Origin: Istiophorus platypterus
Taxonomy: Eukaryota; Chordata; Actinopteri; Istiophoriformes; Istiophoridae
DNA length: 64,000 nucleotides
Assembly (NCBI GenBank): GCA_016859345.1
Contig: CM029119.1
Location: 5,958,109 to 6,022,108 of the forward strand
Direction of reading: 5' to 3'
Position numbers and translations under genes: made by a program. This document shows, piece by piece, positions 60,116 through 64,000 of this stretch; within the stretch, counting starts at the first letter, position 1; every line of letters starts with the position of its first letter. The notes under the pieces were generated by a model. That model searched no databases and had not been told where the DNA came from. It saw only the letters and a program-made list of their open reading frames with translations.

Positions 60116-61234
60116 GCTGCTATAGTAGAAAAGCATTGTATATTGTAAGTGCAGTCATTTATAATCTGTGCTTTGTTATTTTGGAAAAGTCAAGGTTTTC
60201 ACCTCTGATGACATGTCCAACCTGTGAAAGGACTCACAAGAGGACATGTCTTTCTTTTAAAGGGCCACGAGTCAAAAAACATGGAAGTTTGTGAAATTAA
60301 GTACTGACTTTTGGCCTCCTTGCTATTTCTTGCTTGTACTTTTGTCAGTGGGGGAAAAAAAAAAAAAAACCTTTTCATTTACTCTACAGTTCCACTCATT
60401 ACAAGTTATTTGGAGATGAGGCATCAGTTAAATAAGCATGAAGATACTTAAGAATCCCAATAGGGAAAATTGGGTAACTACTCACACAATGGTTGCCACT
60501 GTACTGGGCAACTATGTCACTATTACTTCACACTTCCGTTCTGGTCAAAGTGATGTTTTAAGGACATTTTGGGACATATTAAGTAGGTCACTCATTGGAC
60601 AGCACTGCGAGGAGCAACAAGGAGGATGACACTCTTTAGTCAGATGAGCCATGTGTGTGTCAGACCTTAGCTGCTTCTGCTTCTCAAATCTTTCCGTCGT
60701 TGGAGTTACACACAGTCTTTCCCTGGACATCCATCCTGCATTTTGTCTACAATAACTTATTTTGCCCCAGGAAGCAATATAATGGTTAAAAGTCAACCTT
60801 TTCTTTTGTATTTTACTTTCTAAATTTGTAGAATCTTTTATTTGTACTAACAATGCAACTTTATTTTATTAGTGAGGTAAAAAGTTTAATGGGAATTATA
60901 CATTAACTGATGAGTGGGAAAGATGTCATTGTAAGGATGTTACATCAAGCAAAACTAGACTTTTTTTTATCAAAACAATTTCTGGAAACCAAAGTCAACA
61001 AAGGGGCAGCAGGGCAACCTGAGAATGTCATCCATAGTGTGACAGACATAATTAAATCCAATTACACAGATTCCCCTTAAATTACTTCCACAAAACTCTG
61101 TCTTTTCCCTCCACTTTGTCTCTAGTTGAAAACAGAGGTGTAAAAATGTCAGGAAATGCCATTTAGCCACTGCAGCTCTGTGAAATATTCCACCTCTGTT
61201 CTATGTCCTCGTTTGCCTGCCATGAAGAGAAACA

Positions 61235-61242
<8 letters not shown>
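60116..61242. other. non-coding DNA, no gene seen
   Basis: A15 at 60355-60369. The remaining sequence is unique and AT-rich. Confidence 0.55.

Positions 61243-61296
<54 letters not shown>
61243..61296. repeat. TA microsatellite
   Basis: (TA)n of about 26 units, preceded by ATATATGTGTG and followed by A-rich sequence. It is the second long TA array in the window. Confidence 0.95.
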
Positions 61297-61301
<5 letters not shown>

Positions 61302-62004
61302 ACAAAAACAGTTTGCTTTGAAGTGAATGAATGTTAAGTTGACTTGGCTAAAACTAAAGTCTATAAAGTTAGTTTACTCTGAGTGAGCGGTATAATTCTT
61401 TAAATGTGTCTGATTTAGGAGATTTTAAAAGAAAGAGGATTTGTTTTACGCCACATAGGTAATACGCCAATTTCAGACCATGGCACCTAATCATGGTAAA
61501 ACTTACACAGACAAATAAACAAGTGAGTTTTGTTCCATTCACTTAAATTGCACACCTCGTGAGATTGTAATTATCATGCTTAATTTGCACTTGAAAATAA
61601 GCAATGGTTTGGATGATGAAGTTTAAAGTTTTTCCTTGAAAGTTATTTCTTTACCTCATAAATTCCAGTGGGTCATGTTGAACAGCATGAGTCAGGTTGT
61701 CTGAGTGAAAGCTGTCCACCGAAGCACTATCCTCACAACTCTAATGTCTGTTGTGCGCCTGATGTCTCTCTAATTGTTGTTTACACATTTGCTAATAAAC
61801 TGAAATCTAACATCAATATTTAAAGACAATTTCTGTAGGTCAACAATGATGTTTCTGGAAACTTTCCATGTTAAAAAGTCAGTGCAGTTTATACTTTTAA
61901 GCAGTAATACTATCAAAAACAGGAATATTGTAATATGCAAGTTAATTGGCGCAAACTTGAAAACAGTGCAAAGAAAGAAGCTAAGTAAATAAACAAGTAG
62001 GTTT
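61297..62004. other. non-coding DNA, no gene seen
   Basis: AT-rich unique sequence with nothing recognisable. Confidence 0.5.
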
Positions 62005-62160
62005 TTAAAGGAATTGCTCCACTCTGTGGGATATACACATATTTGCTTTGTTGCTGAGAGTGAGATAATAAGACTAATACCAAATGTATTGAACAGACAG
62101 CAGGCAGTTAATTATCTTAGCTTAGCATAAAGACTGGAAGCAGCTGGATAACAGCTAAAA
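62005..62160 (+). repeat. dispersed repeat E, copy 2
   Basis: Reads GGAATTGCTCCACTCTGTGG, ACACATATTTGCTTTGTTGC, TGAGAGTGAGATAATAAGAC, TAATACCAAATG, then CAGCAGGCAGTTAATTATCT, TAGCTTAGCATAAAGACTGG and AAGCAGCTGGATAACAGC. The first half aligns to 32603-32715 (TTGCTGAGA.TTAGA.AA..A.ACT.ATACCA). The second half, TTAGCTTAGCATAAAGACTGG, is the family's well-known continuation that copy 1 lacks. Confidence 0.7.
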
Positions 62161-62879
62161 AAAAACAAAGAACTGTTTACCCGAAGTTATGATCTTTATT
62201 CTAATAAAGGGCTAAATTTAATGGACGGATAAAGTAGAGGAATGGTATCAATCTTCCCATCAGACTTTCTAATTGTGACCAAAAATATCAGTTCACTTTT
62301 TATCACAGTTTACAGACCAACTTCCTGCTGTGACCTTGAACTGCTCTACTTGGGAAAGTACTGCTATAATTCCAGGTGCACTCTCTTTTGGTTTTGCTTC
62401 ACTTGATAATCAGACTGAGTTGTTCATGTTAGTTATTTCTTGTGAGAAAGATTACAAAAATAAGACCCAAAGTGTAATAAACCAGAACTATCATCTAGGG
62501 ATGGAATGGAAACAAGGCAATAATCAGTCTCTGCTGTTTGATAATTGAAACTATCTGAGAGTCACATAGTGATACTAACCCCGTGGTTGAATTTGGCTCA
62601 CGGTGTCTAATCACAGAGGCAACGCTTACACTTGTTTAGCTAATAGCATGGATTCCAACCACAGTTTAGTAAACTTTGGGGTAATGTGGAGAAACGCTCC
62701 ATTGCACTTCTGTCAGAATGGGAAATATGAAACACATGAAGAGCTAAACTTCAGTCATTTCTCAATAGCCTGCGGCTGGGGCGTCCCTGCATGGGTCCTC
62801 ACTCGCCTGTCCACTCATTGCCTCTGCTTACTTTTAAAGTCACACATTAATATTTCAGCGGGGGAGACCCCTCCCATGG
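62161..62879. other. non-coding DNA, no gene seen
   Basis: Frames of 72-97 codons have no recognisable similarity. No repeat family was identified. Confidence 0.5.
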
Positions 62880-63130
62880 TGCAGAATTCAATGTGATGAA
62901 TTGTTATTGTTTATTTAATTTCATTCCAAGCCTTATTAATACTCCCCCGGCAGGTACAGACTGCTCCTCTGGTAAATGCAGCTGCATTCTTTGAGGCATG
63001 TTCTAGAAAAATCTCCTGCACATGTTACAAAGACCTGACTGAATCCATGGCTCAGCCCACACACTTTTTCCAGTGGTTTTTGGCCTTGGCAGACCTTTAC
63101 CCACTACATCTACATGCCAACGTCCAGACT
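62880..63130. promoter_or_regulatory. candidate enhancer (SOX/FOX/TEAD/homeodomain words)
   Basis: Within about 40 bases lie ATTGTTATTG (SOX-like), TTGTTTATTTAA (forkhead-like), CATTCCA (TEAD-like) and CTTATTAATAC (homeodomain-like). CGGCAGGTACAG and GCAGCTGCATTC (an E-box) follow. Compact clustering of different developmental factor words in repeat-free sequence suggests an enhancer. This is inference from motifs. Confidence 0.3.
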
Positions 63131-64000
63131 CTGTCTAATATGAGAAGGTGATGTGCATAATTTGTTATATATGTATTGCTTAAAGTCTGAAATATAAATA
63201 CAGCAACAACGACAAGCCCGTTGGCCTCAAAACCACTAAAAATAATAGGTCAGTTTAAGTTTTCTGGCAGCTCGTATCTGATTAGGACAAACTCTATATT
63301 TCGATTTTTTTTTTTCTGTCTTTTTCTCCATCTCTTTTTTTTTTCATGTCAAACGCTTTCCATGAATACCTTTGAGAGATGCAAGGAAAATGAGGTTTTG
63401 GGTATAGAAGACGCAGTTAGTGTAATGAAAGTGCGTTGTGGGAAATCAGAGCTTTGCTTCTAGGCGATCAAGACCCAGAGTAGTTAAATGGCCCCACTAC
63501 ACCATAGTTTAGGTTTTTTTTAGACCTCATTTTTGGATTTATTTAATGATTTTTTTTTTCCTCCTCTTCATGTTTCCCAGTAAATTTGGAGTTTTATTTT
63601 CATGTGAACCAATAGATGGGTGGAAAGGATGATGTTTCTGCTCCCTCTCCTGTTAAGTGTGTCAAGTATGACTTCACAGTACATTGACATTGAGAGGGAA
63701 GGGTCATGGACTACAGTCTAGACCCCCTCTTCACCCCTCGGTCTAAATCCGACGCTCGATTAGCATTCGATTTTGTGGGATTTTCAGTCGTGGTGCGGAT
63801 CTGACCAAAAGAATAACCCAAATACCTCAACGTCTGCTTCTGGTCCCTGTAAAAACATAGTTAGAGTGAGGAGATGTACGGTGCGGTCGTTGCACTGTGT
63901 GCAGACACACTCTGTAATTGGAAGGATCAGTGGAAAAGGGAATTTGAGACAAGCCAGAGCAATTTGGGGGGATGACAAGATATTGTGAGGAGCTGAAGAG
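63131..64000. other. non-coding DNA, no gene seen
   Basis: Poly-T rich patches at about 63307-63316, 63337-63345 and 63551-63560. Frames of 64-80 codons on both strands are unsupported. Confidence 0.5.

Noticed and set aside
1..64000. tRNA, rRNA, known microRNA and CRISPR-type structures
   Set aside because: I looked for intact A/B boxes, rRNA words, a few familiar microRNA sequences and regularly spaced direct repeats. Only decayed SINE-like boxes and simple repeats were found.

Overview
The window reads as vertebrate nuclear DNA, most likely from a ray-finned (percomorph-like) teleost. It is AT-rich, has no long open reading frame on either strand (the longest is about 142 codons), has no operon-like gene packing, and is full of CA/TG, TA and poly-A/T tracts. 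It also carries decayed copies of dispersed repeats that I associate with teleost genomes. I found no protein-coding gene, rRNA or tRNA gene, or CRISPR array that I can defend. The best reading is a gene desert or the inside of a very large intron. The species and the host or neighbouring gene cannot be named from the sequence.

Layout. 1-9.5 kb: unique AT-rich DNA, two copies of an interspersed repeat (about 1.74-2.06 and 9.09-9.44 kb), a shorter repeat pair (5.87-6.01 and 7.46-7.58 kb) and a GC-richer block at 6.89-7.13 kb with an exact PBX-MEIS composite motif. 9.5-25 kb: a third copy of the main repeat (14.06 kb), a rearranged head-to-head copy (19.07-19.33 kb), Z-DNA-prone TG/CG arrays (20.5 kb) and many homopolymers. 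25-31 kb: two copies of an AT-rich repeat in opposite orientations, a three-half-site nuclear-receptor element, a terminal-exon-like segment and a tRNA-SINE-like copy. 32-40 kb: a copy of another teleost repeat, a TTAGGTTTAGG-type repeat (36.3 kb), a fold-back element (39.1-39.5 kb) and a 39-bp microexon-like segment (40.27 kb). 41-53 kb: few recognisable transposons and several homeodomain-motif-rich stretches that look like conserved non-coding elements (43.1-43.7, 44.4, 46.8 and 51.4 kb). 53-64 kb: two fragments of an L2/CR1-clade LINE, two long TA arrays, a second SINE-like copy, a second copy of the 32.6 kb repeat and another enhancer-like block at 62.9 kb.

If the window has a function it is probably cis-regulatory. 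Repeat-poor stretches rich in TAAT, CAATTA, PBX-MEIS and FOX/SOX/TEAD-like words alternate with transposon-rich stretches. This is inferred from motif texture only, because no alignment could be run. I did not find convincing evidence of an undescribed biological system. The items most worth testing are the microexon-like segment at 40268-40306, the terminal-exon-like segment at 25936-26130 with its upstream triple DR1 element, and the 43.1-43.7 kb enhancer-like block.
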